47,360 bases of DNA from JAVKDP01 sp040222185 (lineage in GTDB: Bacteria > Bacteroidota > Rhodothermia > Balneolales > Balneolaceae): NCBI GenBank assembly GCA_040222185.1, contig JAVKDP010000040.1, forward strand, positions 1 to 47,360. Direction: 5' to 3'. The notes under the pieces are model-generated. The model did no database searches and was not told where the DNA came from. It saw only the letters and a program-made list of their open reading frames with translations. Positions 17,081 to 26,173 of this stretch are shown piece after piece. The position numbers were made by a program, and so were the translations under genes. The number at the start of each line of letters is the position of its first letter. Positions within the stretch are counted from its first letter, which is position 1.

Positions 17081-18796
17081 CTAAAACTTAAACGTTAATC
17101 CTCCAAAAACCTGGAATGGCCTTTCTTCATAACCATGCCATACTTCGTATTTTTGCCCCAAAATATTCAATACTTTTAGATAAACACCAAAACTATTACT
17201 GATTTGGTACTCCGCTTCCCCACTCAATAGTGCAAATGCTTTTAAATCCTCGGTTGCAGAAGGGGCCTCTCTTTTTCCGATATACTCTGCCCAACTCGAA
17301 ATAGTCACCTTGTCCATTGGTTTGTAGGATAAGGAGCCATTCAGCCCGAGACGTTCTTCAAATGGGATGTCGGTACCACTTAGCTTTGGCCTTCGCGCAT
17401 AAAATCGTGCATCAAACCAGAACTTTTCAGCAACCAGCTGCTGTGTGATACCACCAAATAATTCAAAAACTGTTGCTTTGTCATAGTTCGTATCATAAAA
17501 CAATGAGAAATCCGAACCCACTACTGTTTGGGTTGATCTCTGGTAATAGGCATAATCTTTTGTCAGCTCATAACTTATTCCGCCAAACAAACGATTCCCT
17601 TCCAATACCTGGAATGCAATTTCGCCATAAACTCCGGATGTATAGCTATGTTTTAGAATGGTATTGGTATCCAGAAACCGATTTCTGCTATGGTGTTCCT
17701 GGGAAGTTGTCATTGTTGGTGCTCCAAAGGCTTTCCCTGTTATCACAACCGCATCTTTGAGATTATATCTCACTTTTACTTCCGGGGCAAAGTATAATCG
17801 CTTCGAAAAACCATCAGAGATATAAGCCAGGCCAGCATTTGCGGAAATGTGAGTGCTGAAGTTAATGAGTTTTCGGTACTCCAGAGATCCGAGTAAATCC
17901 AGCCATTCCTGGGATTGAACAGTGGACGACTCATAGTTTCCGGTCCGTGCTGAAATATTTAAATGAAAAGTCTCATATAATTTTTTTCCTGCCCAATTTT
18001 TTGAAAAAGCACTTTCAAAAACCTGTTCTTTTACTTCCCCGGTCTGAGCCCCACTTCCAGCATCAAGGTCCACATCAAATACATTCGCAGAAACATTCAA
18101 ATCCCAGCCTTCTAGAGCATTTTCGGTCTTTACTATCGTTCCTTTTATACCAAAACCAAGATATTCTTTCTTTGCTGTCTCACCAATTAATCCCTGGAAT
18201 ATTGGGTCCAGATTGTACATTCTGTTAAAGTCACTCAGAACTCCGCCGCTAACTGTTAACCTGGTATCTTCGTTTAACTGAGAGTTGAACCCCGCATTAC
18301 CGTCAAGATATCTGAACCCGCTTTGCTGATCTGAGAGGTGCCCGTCTGAAGAGCGATAGTCTACATTCCCCGAAATTGAACTCTTTTCATTAATCCCGGA
18401 ATACAAATAGCCTTGTAGCTCTGGAGTGATAAATGTTCCTATTCCTGCCTTAACATATCCGGTTGTTCTTGGAGGGGTTTTAAGTAACGTTTTTAAGGGA
18501 GGGGTTGGACGATCGAGTTCTGAAATAGCAATATTCGCTACCGCCTCATCCCTTGTTTCCATGAATGGCATCCGGTTAGGATCTATCCTGAAAACCCTCG
18601 GCTTTGGATTAAAACCTAAAATTGGCTGCCTTCGAAGCCCCGGGAAGCGCGCTTTGAACTCGCTTCTAATTTCAATGTCTTGTGGGTTTATCTCAGGGAG
18701 TAAAGAGTTTTGGGGGTCTCCACCCTGGGTTTGGGCATTTGCCTCAACACTTAAAAATAGCGCAAAAAGTATAAGTGAAATTTTTCGAAGCGTCAT
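17081..18796 (-). CDS. Outer-membrane beta-barrel protein, TonB-receptor-like barrel without plug
   Basis: A 571-residue protein with a signal peptide ending near ANAQ (residue 22). A conserved-looking periplasmic N-terminus (PEINPQDIEIRSEFKARFPG) is followed by many alternating amphipathic strands from about 110 to the end, and the last residue is Phe, as expected for Bam-dependent barrels. The final strands (VYLKVLNILGQKYEVW to FGGLTFKF) look like the end of TonB-dependent receptors. The roughly 120-residue plug domain of true receptors is absent. It heads the cluster with mini-HU, HU-SPOR, exbB, exbD and tonB, so it may be the motor's partner. A 91-base gap upstream could hold a promoter. 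Confidence 0.75.
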   Translation of the reverse strand: MTLRKISLILFALFLSVEANAQTQGGDPQNSLLPEINPQDIEIRSEFKARFPGLRRQPILGFNPKPRVFRIDPNRMPFMETRDEAVANIAISELDRPTPPLKTLLKTPPRTTGYVKAGIGTFITPELQGYLYSGINEKSSISGNVDYRSSDGHLSDQQSGFRYLDGNAGFNSQLNEDTRLTVSGGVLSDFNRMYNLDPIFQGLIGETAKKEYLGFGIKGTIVKTENALEGWDLNVSANVFDVDLDAGSGAQTGEVKEQVFESAFSKNWAGKKLYETFHLNISARTGNYESSTVQSQEWLDLLGSLEYRKLINFSTHISANAGLAYISDGFSKRLYFAPEVKVRYNLKDAVVITGKAFGAPTMTTSQEHHSRNRFLDTNTILKHSYTSGVYGEIAFQVLEGNRLFGGISYELTKDYAYYQRSTQTVVGSDFSLFYDTNYDKATVFELFGGITQQLVAEKFWFDARFYARRPKLSGTDIPFEERLGLNGSLSYKPMDKVTISSWAEYIGKREAPSATEDLKAFALLSGEAEYQISNSFGVYLKVLNILGQKYEVWHGYEERPFQVFGGLTFKF

Positions 18797-18887
18797 GGTC
18801 TACTATGGTTTGCTGAATGTACTAAATTTTGAGGAAGGTTTAAGCCAGCCTTGAGAAATTATGTACTTCAGGTATATTCCTAAGTTC

Positions 18888-19904
18888 CTACTCTTTAGAC
18901 TCTCTTTTTAAGGAAAGGTATTTTTCCAGAGCCAGCAGAATTGGAGATGTAATAACTACAATTACAACTGTTGCCGCATGTGCAATAGTTGCAAAAGCAA
19001 GTCCTGTAGCTTCCGGGACTGCATATAAAATAAATAAGCTATACATCACAAAATAGTGGTAACTCCCTACACCTCCAGGAGTTGGAATTGCAATTCCTAC
19101 TGCTGAAACCATTGTCAAAACTACTGCATCAGCATATGAAAGATCGAATTGACCTTGCATATCAAACATCCAAAAAGGGATATAGGTCATCGTGATGTAT
19201 GCAAGCCAGATCACAGCAGTATAGAAAACGAATAATGGCCAGTTTTTTAGTTTCCTGATAGACAGTACTCCTACAAAAAAGCTTTTTGCTGTTTCTCTTA
19301 CCTTTTTAACAAAGTCAGGAAATGCTCCCGACCCCTGGCTTAATTTCCTAAGCAGGAAGAAAAGACCAACACCTATCACAAGTGCGATAACACCATAAAA
19401 GGCCAAGTCCTTGAGTATTGAAGCTAAAATTTGAGGGTCGGTTAGATCAACGGCAAATAGCCGTGATAAAACTTCGACATCAGATACCAGAAAAATTCCT
19501 ACTAATAACGCTATAACAAACATACTTACTACATCCACGATTCTTTCAAGAACAATGGTTCCGATTAACTTCGAATTGCTTTCTCCTACCTGTCGGGCTA
19601 CATAGATCGGCCTTGTAATTTCGCCGAGCCTTGGAAACACGATATTCCCCAGGTACCCAAACATTACACCGGTAAAAAGAGTTGATCGATGAGGAACAAC
19701 TCCACCATCATTAAAAAGCATACGCCAACGTTCGGCCCTGATGTAATGAGAAAAAAGTGTAAGCACAGCGAAAGGAGTTATCCAACCCCACGACATTTCT
19801 TTAGAGGCTTCTACTACTTCGGAGAATTCAACCTCCTTAAAAGCCAACCATAAGAAAAGTGCTGAAACCGCTATGCTGATAAAAATCTTTAGGTACTTGT
19901 TCAT
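18888..19904 (-). CDS. Flippase-like / lysylphosphatidylglycerol synthase membrane-domain family protein
   Basis: A 338-residue integral membrane protein with about eight hydrophobic segments, of the UPF0104/YbhN/AglD-type family. Seen: a RAERWRMLF motif near 56, FPRLGEITRPIYVAR near 95, the ERIVDV segment and the GGVGSYHYFVMYSLF segment near 265-280. All are typical of the lysyl-PG synthase transmembrane domain. The cytosolic catalytic domain of MprF is missing, so a lipid transport or flippase-like role is more plausible than aminoacylation. It starts 6 bases after the lolA stop. Confidence 0.85.
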   Translation of the reverse strand: MNKYLKIFISIAVSALFLWLAFKEVEFSEVVEASKEMSWGWITPFAVLTLFSHYIRAERWRMLFNDGGVVPHRSTLFTGVMFGYLGNIVFPRLGEITRPIYVARQVGESNSKLIGTIVLERIVDVVSMFVIALLVGIFLVSDVEVLSRLFAVDLTDPQILASILKDLAFYGVIALVIGVGLFFLLRKLSQGSGAFPDFVKKVRETAKSFFVGVLSIRKLKNWPLFVFYTAVIWLAYITMTYIPFWMFDMQGQFDLSYADAVVLTMVSAVGIAIPTPGGVGSYHYFVMYSLFILYAVPEATGLAFATIAHAATVVIVVITSPILLALEKYLSLKRESKE

Positions 19905-19910
19905 ACTTTA

Positions 19911-20534
19911 TTAAAACCTCATATCCACTATCTCAGCACCTTCAGGATATTCAAGCTTAAATGTATTTGCATCCCTTGTTTCGAATTCCCCATTCGTAAA
20001 TGATGTAATGATGATGTTATCAGCAATATCGTATGCAGTTATTTTAACCGGCTTCAGGTTTCTGTCTACCACAATCTCTACTTGTATAAATACCGCAAAA
20101 TCATCTTCGGTAACCAGTGTAATTTCTGTGCTTCCATTATCCAGGGGTTTTTCAGATGCAGTATACGTCTCGTCAATTCCGCTTAGCATTCGGGAAGGCG
20201 CGAAATCATCTTCTTCAGCGTCATACTCACTTACGATTATTCGGTTTCTAAGCCCATCATATACAGTTGATGTTTCTCCATCTACGACAATGAGTTGGTC
20301 TTCACTTTCAAGCTTATACCCAGCTTTATCAATCCAAATTAATCCACTGCTATTAATACTTTCTTCGGTGTAAGAGTCTATGTAAGTGTGCTCGAACGCA
20401 GCTTTAAAAACCAGGTTTTGATCGAATTTGTCTCTGAGTTGATCGAAAACCGGAGTTTGAGGCTGTACATAACTACCTGAAAGCACAATAAGCCCAAGCA
20501 ACGTAACAATTAATTTATAGATTTTTAAGTTCAT
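19911..20534 (-). CDS. lolA: Outer-membrane lipoprotein carrier protein LolA
   Basis: A 207-residue periplasmic chaperone that carries lipoproteins from the LolCDE complex to the outer membrane. I chose the ATG at 20534 because it starts a signal peptide (MNLKIYKLIVTLLGLIVLSGSYVQPQ). The longer frame from 20618 would put 28 charged residues in front. Seen: FDQLRDKFDQNLVFKAAFEHTY, SSGLIWIDKAGYKLESEDQLIVVDGETSTVYD, and the C-terminal VVDRNLKPVKITAYD and NTFKLEYPEGAEIVDMRF, matching the LolA half-barrel. It overlaps the end of ftsK by 20 bases, so translation is probably coupled. Confidence 0.88.
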   Translation of the reverse strand: MNLKIYKLIVTLLGLIVLSGSYVQPQTPVFDQLRDKFDQNLVFKAAFEHTYIDSYTEESINSSGLIWIDKAGYKLESEDQLIVVDGETSTVYDGLRNRIIVSEYDAEEDDFAPSRMLSGIDETYTASEKPLDNGSTEITLVTEDDFAVFIQVEIVVDRNLKPVKITAYDIADNIIITSFTNGEFETRDANTFKLEYPEGAEIVDMRF

Positions 20535-23043
20535 CCAAAATCTCTTGTAGTTCGTCCTCGTCCTGTACTTTGACTTCCCTGGCTGTACTTCCCTGATATG
20601 GTCCAACAATCCCTGCATTAAATAATTGATCTATAATTCGTCCTGCTCTGTTATAGCCGATTTTCAACTTACGCTGAAGGAGTGACACGGATCCCTGTTG
20701 GTGAAGTATCACCACTTTAGCCGCCGTTTCAAACATATCGTCTATGTCCTCTAACGGATCCGGAAGGCCTGCATTGTCTTCCACAATAATTGGTAGATGG
20801 AATGGCTCTTTATATCCTGCCTGTTGACCGATGAATGCATTGATTTGCTCTACTTCTTCCGTTGAAACAAAGGCATTCTGAATCCTGGTCATTCCGGCCC
20901 CATTTGTAAAAAGCATATCACCCATACCTACGAGTTGATCTGCGCCGCCTACATCCAGGATAGTTCGTGAATCTACTTTTGATGCCACCTGGTAAGCCAG
21001 GCGCGCCGGGAAGTTCGCTTTTATGGTCCCGGTAATAACATTCACCGATGGGCGCTGTGTAGCTACCACCAAATGAATACCAACAGCTCTTGCAAGCTGG
21101 GCAATACGGGCTATCGGTTCTTCAATCTGCTTTCCTGCAGTCATCATTAAATCTGCAAGCTCATCAATAATCACAACAATATAAGGGAGGTGGCGATGCC
21201 CAAGTTCTTCATCCAACTCGCCCGTTTTGTATTTGGCATTATATGCTCTTATATCACGAACAAGACCCATTTTAAGAAGGTCGTAGCGGTCGTCCATTTC
21301 TTTACAAACGCTATTCAATGTCTCTAAAGCCTTAGTAGTATCTGTGATAATAGGCTCATCTGCATTGGGCAACATGGCCAGAAAATGGTTCTGAATATTA
21401 CGATACAGAGAAAGTTCAATTTTCTTTGGATCAATCATCACGAATTTCAGGTTATCGGGATGGCATTTGTACAACAAACAAGTAATAATAGTGTTAATAC
21501 CAACCGATTTACCCGAACCGGTTGCTCCCGCTACCAGTAAATGAGGCATTTTGGCAAGGTCGAGCATAAATACTTCGTTCTCGATCGTTTTACCAAAAGC
21601 AACAGGTAGTACCATATCTGTTTCAACGAACTTCTTGGTATTAATAACCTGCTTTATGTAAACCGTTTCACGAGTACTATTTGGAACTTCAATCCCGACC
21701 GCAGACTTACCCGGAATAGGAGTAAGCATTCGTAATCCTCTTGAAGCAGTCGCCATTTTTAAATCATTCGAATAGCTTTCAATCTTACTGATCTTCACGT
21801 CTGGAGCCGGTTCTAGCTCATAAAGTGTAACTGTAGGACCAACAATCGCATTTATTGATACAATCTCAATTTTGTGACGTTTCAGCTTATCCAGGATAAT
21901 GCGCTTATTCTCACGAATCTCTTCCAGGTCTACTTCATTTCCTTCATTTGGCGGATTATTGAGCAGATCGATGGTTGGGAATTTATACCTGATTACAGGC
22001 ACTTCCTTTGCTTTATCCTGGTTTAGTTTATCAAGATCTTTTTCTCCTGCCTCTTCATCACCAACACCTTTGTAGATTGCCACTTCTACATCTTCGTCTT
22101 CATCATCGGAATCGGATTTTGCTGGAGTTTTTTCCAGTATCGCACGCGGCCTTGTATCAAGTTTTTGTACTTCCTGCTTTTCTTTCTCCAGGCGTTCTCT
22201 TTCTTCGACTTCGGACTTTTCTACAATCTCATCTATCGATTTAACAGGTTCTACCGGCTCTTCTTTTGTAGTGGCCTTAGCGATTTTCTGTTTTTTGACT
22301 TCTTCTTTCTGAGCTACTTTTTCTTCTTTCTTTAATTCAATAAGAGCTTTTTTCTCAGCTATTCTGTCTTCTCGTTCAGCAGAACGTTGGGCTTTCTTTT
22401 CTTCTCTGGCAATACGCGCATCTTCCAGCTTCTCACGCATGCTGTCCATCCAGATTTTCACATTATCAATCGTTTTTTGAAGATCTCTATCCCATAACAA
22501 AAGAAGTGTCACAAGAAGAAGTACAGATAAAATAAAGATCGAGCCAAGCCCGGTGATATTTTGCAGAATCCTGGAAATTGCAACTCCCGCTGAACCGCTC
22601 CATACCGAATCTTCAGGAAATTCAGCATTCGTATTAAGCCAACCTATAAAGGTAGATAGGAGAATCATACTCCACACCAAGAGAATGGTAATCCATCCAT
22701 TCTCTTTGATTGAACGGTGGCGAAGCACATGCCAGCCATTATATCCTACAATCAGCGCCAGGATAAAACTAGTATATCCAAATAATGAGTACACCAAAAA
22801 ATGTGATAGATAGGCTCCAACTGGTCCAAGCCAGTTTTGTACTAATCTTGAAGAAGCGTCCGGGTTAAATAAGTCAGTAAAAGAAAGGCTCCTGGCGTAT
22901 TGATAATCCTCAGGTGTGTAAGAAAGGATACTCAATCCCAGTAAAACCGCAATTGCAATTACTATAATCCCAACTATCTCAACCTTGCGCGCCGAGTTAA
23001 TTCCCTGAGGCGTACTCGCAGTATTTAGTTTTTTCTTAGCCAT
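20515..23043 (-). CDS. ftsK: DNA translocase FtsK
   Basis: An 842-residue septal DNA pump that moves chromosome termini during division. Seen: about four N-terminal membrane helices within 20-190, a Lys/Glu-rich linker (205-340) and the motor. Walker A is GATGSGKS at 506-513 and Walker B is IVVIIDELADLMM near 622. LARAVGIHLVVATQRPSVNVITG follows, and a C-terminal gamma winged helix (about 775-840, HQQGSVSLLQRKLKIGYNRAGRIIDQL) should read KOPS-like polarity sites. The start overlaps the comB stop by 8 bases. Downstream lie lolA and the Ton/HU-SPOR cluster, tying it to an envelope operon. Confidence 0.96.
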   Translation of the reverse strand: MAKKKLNTASTPQGINSARKVEIVGIIVIAIAVLLGLSILSYTPEDYQYARSLSFTDLFNPDASSRLVQNWLGPVGAYLSHFLVYSLFGYTSFILALIVGYNGWHVLRHRSIKENGWITILLVWSMILLSTFIGWLNTNAEFPEDSVWSGSAGVAISRILQNITGLGSIFILSVLLLVTLLLLWDRDLQKTIDNVKIWMDSMREKLEDARIAREEKKAQRSAEREDRIAEKKALIELKKEEKVAQKEEVKKQKIAKATTKEEPVEPVKSIDEIVEKSEVEERERLEKEKQEVQKLDTRPRAILEKTPAKSDSDDEDEDVEVAIYKGVGDEEAGEKDLDKLNQDKAKEVPVIRYKFPTIDLLNNPPNEGNEVDLEEIRENKRIILDKLKRHKIEIVSINAIVGPTVTLYELEPAPDVKISKIESYSNDLKMATASRGLRMLTPIPGKSAVGIEVPNSTRETVYIKQVINTKKFVETDMVLPVAFGKTIENEVFMLDLAKMPHLLVAGATGSGKSVGINTIITCLLYKCHPDNLKFVMIDPKKIELSLYRNIQNHFLAMLPNADEPIITDTTKALETLNSVCKEMDDRYDLLKMGLVRDIRAYNAKYKTGELDEELGHRHLPYIVVIIDELADLMMTAGKQIEEPIARIAQLARAVGIHLVVATQRPSVNVITGTIKANFPARLAYQVASKVDSRTILDVGGADQLVGMGDMLFTNGAGMTRIQNAFVSTEEVEQINAFIGQQAGYKEPFHLPIIVEDNAGLPDPLEDIDDMFETAAKVVILHQQGSVSLLQRKLKIGYNRAGRIIDQLFNAGIVGPYQGSTAREVKVQDEDELQEILDELKNL

Positions 23044-23773
23044 TCAAATTTGTAATAATTCCGTCCTTCATCCCTGGAAGTACATCAAACTTATCCACTT
23101 TACAGCAGAAGGGGACATCCTCTTCTGAAACCAAATTTCTGAGCCTGATGGCATGATCACTTTTAAGAATCGTTTCCTCTAAAGCATCTCCAAATTTTTC
23201 GAAAAGACCAAACGCTACTTTTGCTCCGTCTTTTGTGTTATCCGGAAGCTTGCCTCTGCATAGTTTATGAATCAGCGAGCCAGCAAACATAGTATCTTCA
23301 AGTGCAAGCCGACCTCTCCACCCTGAACAAATTAACACTACCTCATCATCATGTTCCTTAAGGGCATTCAGAATACTTTTTTGATTCAGGAATGTTCCAA
23401 TATAAATACGGTTTGCCAGCGATGCTTTTTTTATCGCCTTGGTTCCATTCGTAGTATTAAAAATAAGTGTTTTGTCCTTTACCGCTTCAGGAGTGTATTC
23501 GAGAGGTGAGTTCCCGTGATGATATCCTTCAATTTTCGAACCATCTTTTTCACCGCAAAGTAAATAGTCGTTATTGTCCATTGTATGGGCAATCTTTACG
23601 GCATCACTCATGTCCTCAACCGGGATAATTTTCTTTGCTCCACTGTGAATCGCAGTAACAATGGATGATGATGCTCTTAATACATCTATTATAACTGCAC
23701 TTTTTCCTCTAAGCTCTTCTTCCTGAAAAGCCTGTACAGAAAAAAATACATCTATATAGCTAAGGTCTGGCAT
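23036..23773 (-). CDS. comB: 2-phosphosulfolactate phosphatase family protein (ComB-like)
   Basis: A 245-residue ComB-fold protein. Seen: VIIDVLRASSSIVTAIHSGAKKIIPVEDMSDAV near residue 25-60, LLCGEKDG near 92, TTNGTKAI near 130 and the SGWRGRLALEDTMFAGSLIHKL segment near 170, all family hallmarks. In methanogens ComB makes sulfolactate for coenzyme M. Many bacteria carry it without the rest of that pathway, where its substrate is not settled. It lies between gcvT (18-base gap) and ftsK (8-base overlap) on one transcript. Confidence 0.88.
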   Translation of the reverse strand: MPDLSYIDVFFSVQAFQEEELRGKSAVIIDVLRASSSIVTAIHSGAKKIIPVEDMSDAVKIAHTMDNNDYLLCGEKDGSKIEGYHHGNSPLEYTPEAVKDKTLIFNTTNGTKAIKKASLANRIYIGTFLNQKSILNALKEHDDEVVLICSGWRGRLALEDTMFAGSLIHKLCRGKLPDNTKDGAKVAFGLFEKFGDALEETILKSDHAIRLRNLVSEEDVPFCCKVDKFDVLPGMKDGIITNLNG

Positions 23774-23791
23774 TCTAACATTTCCTCTCTT

Positions 23792-24892
23792 CTACTTTTT
23801 TATAAATGGCGGCCTTGATACTGCTGCGGGCACTGTTTTTTTACGGATAGCTATTTGAATTACAGTATCCTCAGCGGCATACTTTTTTTCAACATAGCCC
23901 ATCCCTATTCCTTTACCTAGTGTAATGGACATTGTTCCACTACAAACTTCTCCGATTTTATTTCCTTCTTCATTCAGTATTTCATATCCATTCCTGGGTA
24001 TTGAACGATCATCGCTCATTACAAAGCCAACCATTTGACGCGTGATGCCCTCTTCCTTCTTTTTAAGAAGAACATCTTTACCCACAAAATCGCCTTTATC
24101 AAATTTGGTAATCCACCCTAAGCGTGCTTCTAATGGGTGAGTGAGCTTTGTAATATCATTGCCATATAAAGCATATCCCATCTCTAAACGTAATGTATCC
24201 CGGGCACCAAGTCCACATGGCTCAATCCCAAACTCTTCGCCTGCTTCAAAAATTGCATTCCACACGGCCTCAGCATCAACTGAATTTTTATCAAAATATA
24301 ATTCAAAGCCTTTTTCTCCGGTATAACCCGTTGCGGAAAATACAATGTTCTCCATTCCAGCCAATGATCCCATTTTGAAACTATAAAATCCAATATCGCT
24401 TAAATCCAGGTCTGTTAGTTTTTGAAGGGTTTCAACTGATTTAGGGCCCTGTACTGCAAGGAGTGCGGTATTTGGTGAGTTATCGAATACCTCTGCGTCA
24501 AAGGTGTTATTCTCGTTAATCCAGGCTAAATCCTTCTCAATGTTGGAGGCATTTACAACAAGAATGAACTGATTATCATCATATAACTTATATACTATCA
24601 GGTCATCTACAATTCCTCCATCAGCATAACACATACAGGAATACTGTGCTTTCCCGGCTACCAGTTTAGAAACGTCATTTACCGTCACCTTTTGGATAAG
24701 ATCCAACGCTTCCGGCCCGCTAATAAAAAACTCGCCCATATGAGATACATCAAATACACCAACAGCCTCACGTACTGCTGCATGTTCTACTTTTATCCCT
24801 TTGTACTGAACAGGCATTTCGAAGCCAGCGAAGTCTACAAGTTTAGCACCTGCTTTTTCATGAACGGAGTGAAAGGGGGTTTTCTTAAGCAT
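23792..24892 (-). CDS. gcvT: Aminomethyltransferase, glycine cleavage T protein
   Basis: A 366-residue tetrahydrofolate-dependent T protein that takes the aminomethyl group from the lipoylated H protein and releases ammonia and methylene-THF. Seen: FAGFEMPVQYKGIKVEHAAVREAVGVFDVSHMGEF at the N-terminus with the conserved Asp of FDVSHMG, the central TGYTGEKGFELYF, GLGARDTLRLEMGYALYGNDI, and the C-terminal beta-barrel with CSGTMSITLGKGIGMGYV. No glycine riboswitch is visible in the 153-base divergent gap to mrp. It is the first gene of the minus-strand run, away from any gcvH or gcvP in this window. Confidence 0.95.
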   Translation of the reverse strand: MLKKTPFHSVHEKAGAKLVDFAGFEMPVQYKGIKVEHAAVREAVGVFDVSHMGEFFISGPEALDLIQKVTVNDVSKLVAGKAQYSCMCYADGGIVDDLIVYKLYDDNQFILVVNASNIEKDLAWINENNTFDAEVFDNSPNTALLAVQGPKSVETLQKLTDLDLSDIGFYSFKMGSLAGMENIVFSATGYTGEKGFELYFDKNSVDAEAVWNAIFEAGEEFGIEPCGLGARDTLRLEMGYALYGNDITKLTHPLEARLGWITKFDKGDFVGKDVLLKKKEEGITRQMVGFVMSDDRSIPRNGYEILNEEGNKIGEVCSGTMSITLGKGIGMGYVEKKYAAEDTVIQIAIRKKTVPAAVSRPPFIKK

Positions 24893-25045
24893 TTATTCGA
24901 TTTAACTATTTGATATAAAACGTTGGCGAAGTTAATGATTTTTATAGAAAGGAATACTGGAAAGAATAGTAATCACCTTTCTGCATTTTCCTTCCCTCTT
25001 TCTCCTTATCTTCCAAGAAAGAAATTTCAGACTTAGCACTTTAAC

Positions 25046-26149
25046 ATGTCCATTAATAAAGAGCAGATTAAGACCGCACTAGCTCATGTTCTTCACCCAA
25101 CAGAAAAGCAGGATTTAATATCACTGGATATGGTCCAGGATCTTATTGTACAGGATAAATATGTTTCCTTTACATTGGAAATGCCTGAAAAAAATGAAGC
25201 CCTTGCTAGTGATCTTTCTTTAAAGTGCCAAAGTGCAATACACAAATTTATAGACCGTGAGGCAGTTGTTGATATCCAGGTTGGGGTAAATATTTCAAAG
25301 AAAAAACCACAGGCTACTCAGCCTCCGCCTCAAAACCAGGTTCTTCCGGGAGTAAAGCACATAATTGCTGTTGCTTCAGGAAAGGGTGGGGTCGGCAAAT
25401 CAACGGTCGCCGTAAATCTTGCTGCTGCTTTAGCCAGAACAGGCGCCAAAGTAGGTCTCATGGATACGGATATATATGGGCCAAGCATCCCGACTATGTT
25501 TGATTTATTTGAGCGGCCAAACATTACCACACAGAAGAAGTTGATTCCTCTTGAGAAGTATGGTATTAAAATGGTATCCATGGGCTTTCTTGTAGATGTT
25601 AACCAGGCCATGGTTTGGAGAGGCCCAATGGCAACCAGTGCCATTAAACAATTCATGGGCGATGTTGAGTGGGGAGAACTGGATTATATGGTTTTGGATA
25701 TGCCTCCCGGAACCGGTGATATTCAACTCACAATTGTTCAAACGGTACCGTTAAGCGGCGCAGTTATTGTATCTACTCCGCAAACCGTTGCTCTTGATGA
25801 TGTAAGAAAAGGAGTAGCAATGTTTCAAAAAGTTAACGTTCCTGTATTAGGTGTGATTGAAAATATGGCTTACTTCATTCCTCCGGATATGCCAGATAAG
25901 AAGTACCACATTTTTGGTGAGGGTGGAGCTGTCCGTCTGGCTGAAGAATTAAATGTACCCGTACTTGGGGAGATTCCTTTGGAGCAGCCTATACGTGAAG
26001 CAGGCGATAGCGGAAAACCTATTGTATTAGCTGATGAAGATTCCTCTGCAGCTACTGCTTTTATTACTGCCACTTCCAATATGGAACAACAGCTGGCTTT
26101 AAGAGCTGTAGAATCCCGCAGGAAAGTGGATATCACATTTAAGTCTTAA
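25046..26149 (+). CDS. Mrp/NBP35-family P-loop ATPase lacking the CxxC motif
   Basis: A 367-residue Mrp/ApbC-type protein. Seen: an N-terminal MIP18/DUF59-like domain (1-80), a Pro/Gln linker, and a deviant P-loop SGKGGVGKS at 111-119. Further on are LMDTDIYGPSIPTMF, the MVLDMPPGTGDIQLT switch and the VIENMAYF segment. Family members carry and transfer iron-sulfur clusters through a CxxC pair just after VIENMxYF. Here that position reads IPPDMPDKK with no cysteine, and only Cys61 exists in the protein. ATPase function is likely; classical bridging Fe-S binding is doubtful. Confidence 0.9.
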   Translation: MSINKEQIKTALAHVLHPTEKQDLISLDMVQDLIVQDKYVSFTLEMPEKNEALASDLSLKCQSAIHKFIDREAVVDIQVGVNISKKKPQATQPPPQNQVLPGVKHIIAVASGKGGVGKSTVAVNLAAALARTGAKVGLMDTDIYGPSIPTMFDLFERPNITTQKKLIPLEKYGIKMVSMGFLVDVNQAMVWRGPMATSAIKQFMGDVEWGELDYMVLDMPPGTGDIQLTIVQTVPLSGAVIVSTPQTVALDDVRKGVAMFQKVNVPVLGVIENMAYFIPPDMPDKKYHIFGEGGAVRLAEELNVPVLGEIPLEQPIREAGDSGKPIVLADEDSSAATAFITATSNMEQQLALRAVESRRKVDITFKS

Positions 26150-26173
26150 AACACGGACTCTTTTTATTCTTTC

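Noticed and set aside
24893..25045. Glycine riboswitch before gcvT
   Set aside because: No paired aptamer-like GC-rich stems seen in the 153-base gap on the minus strand.
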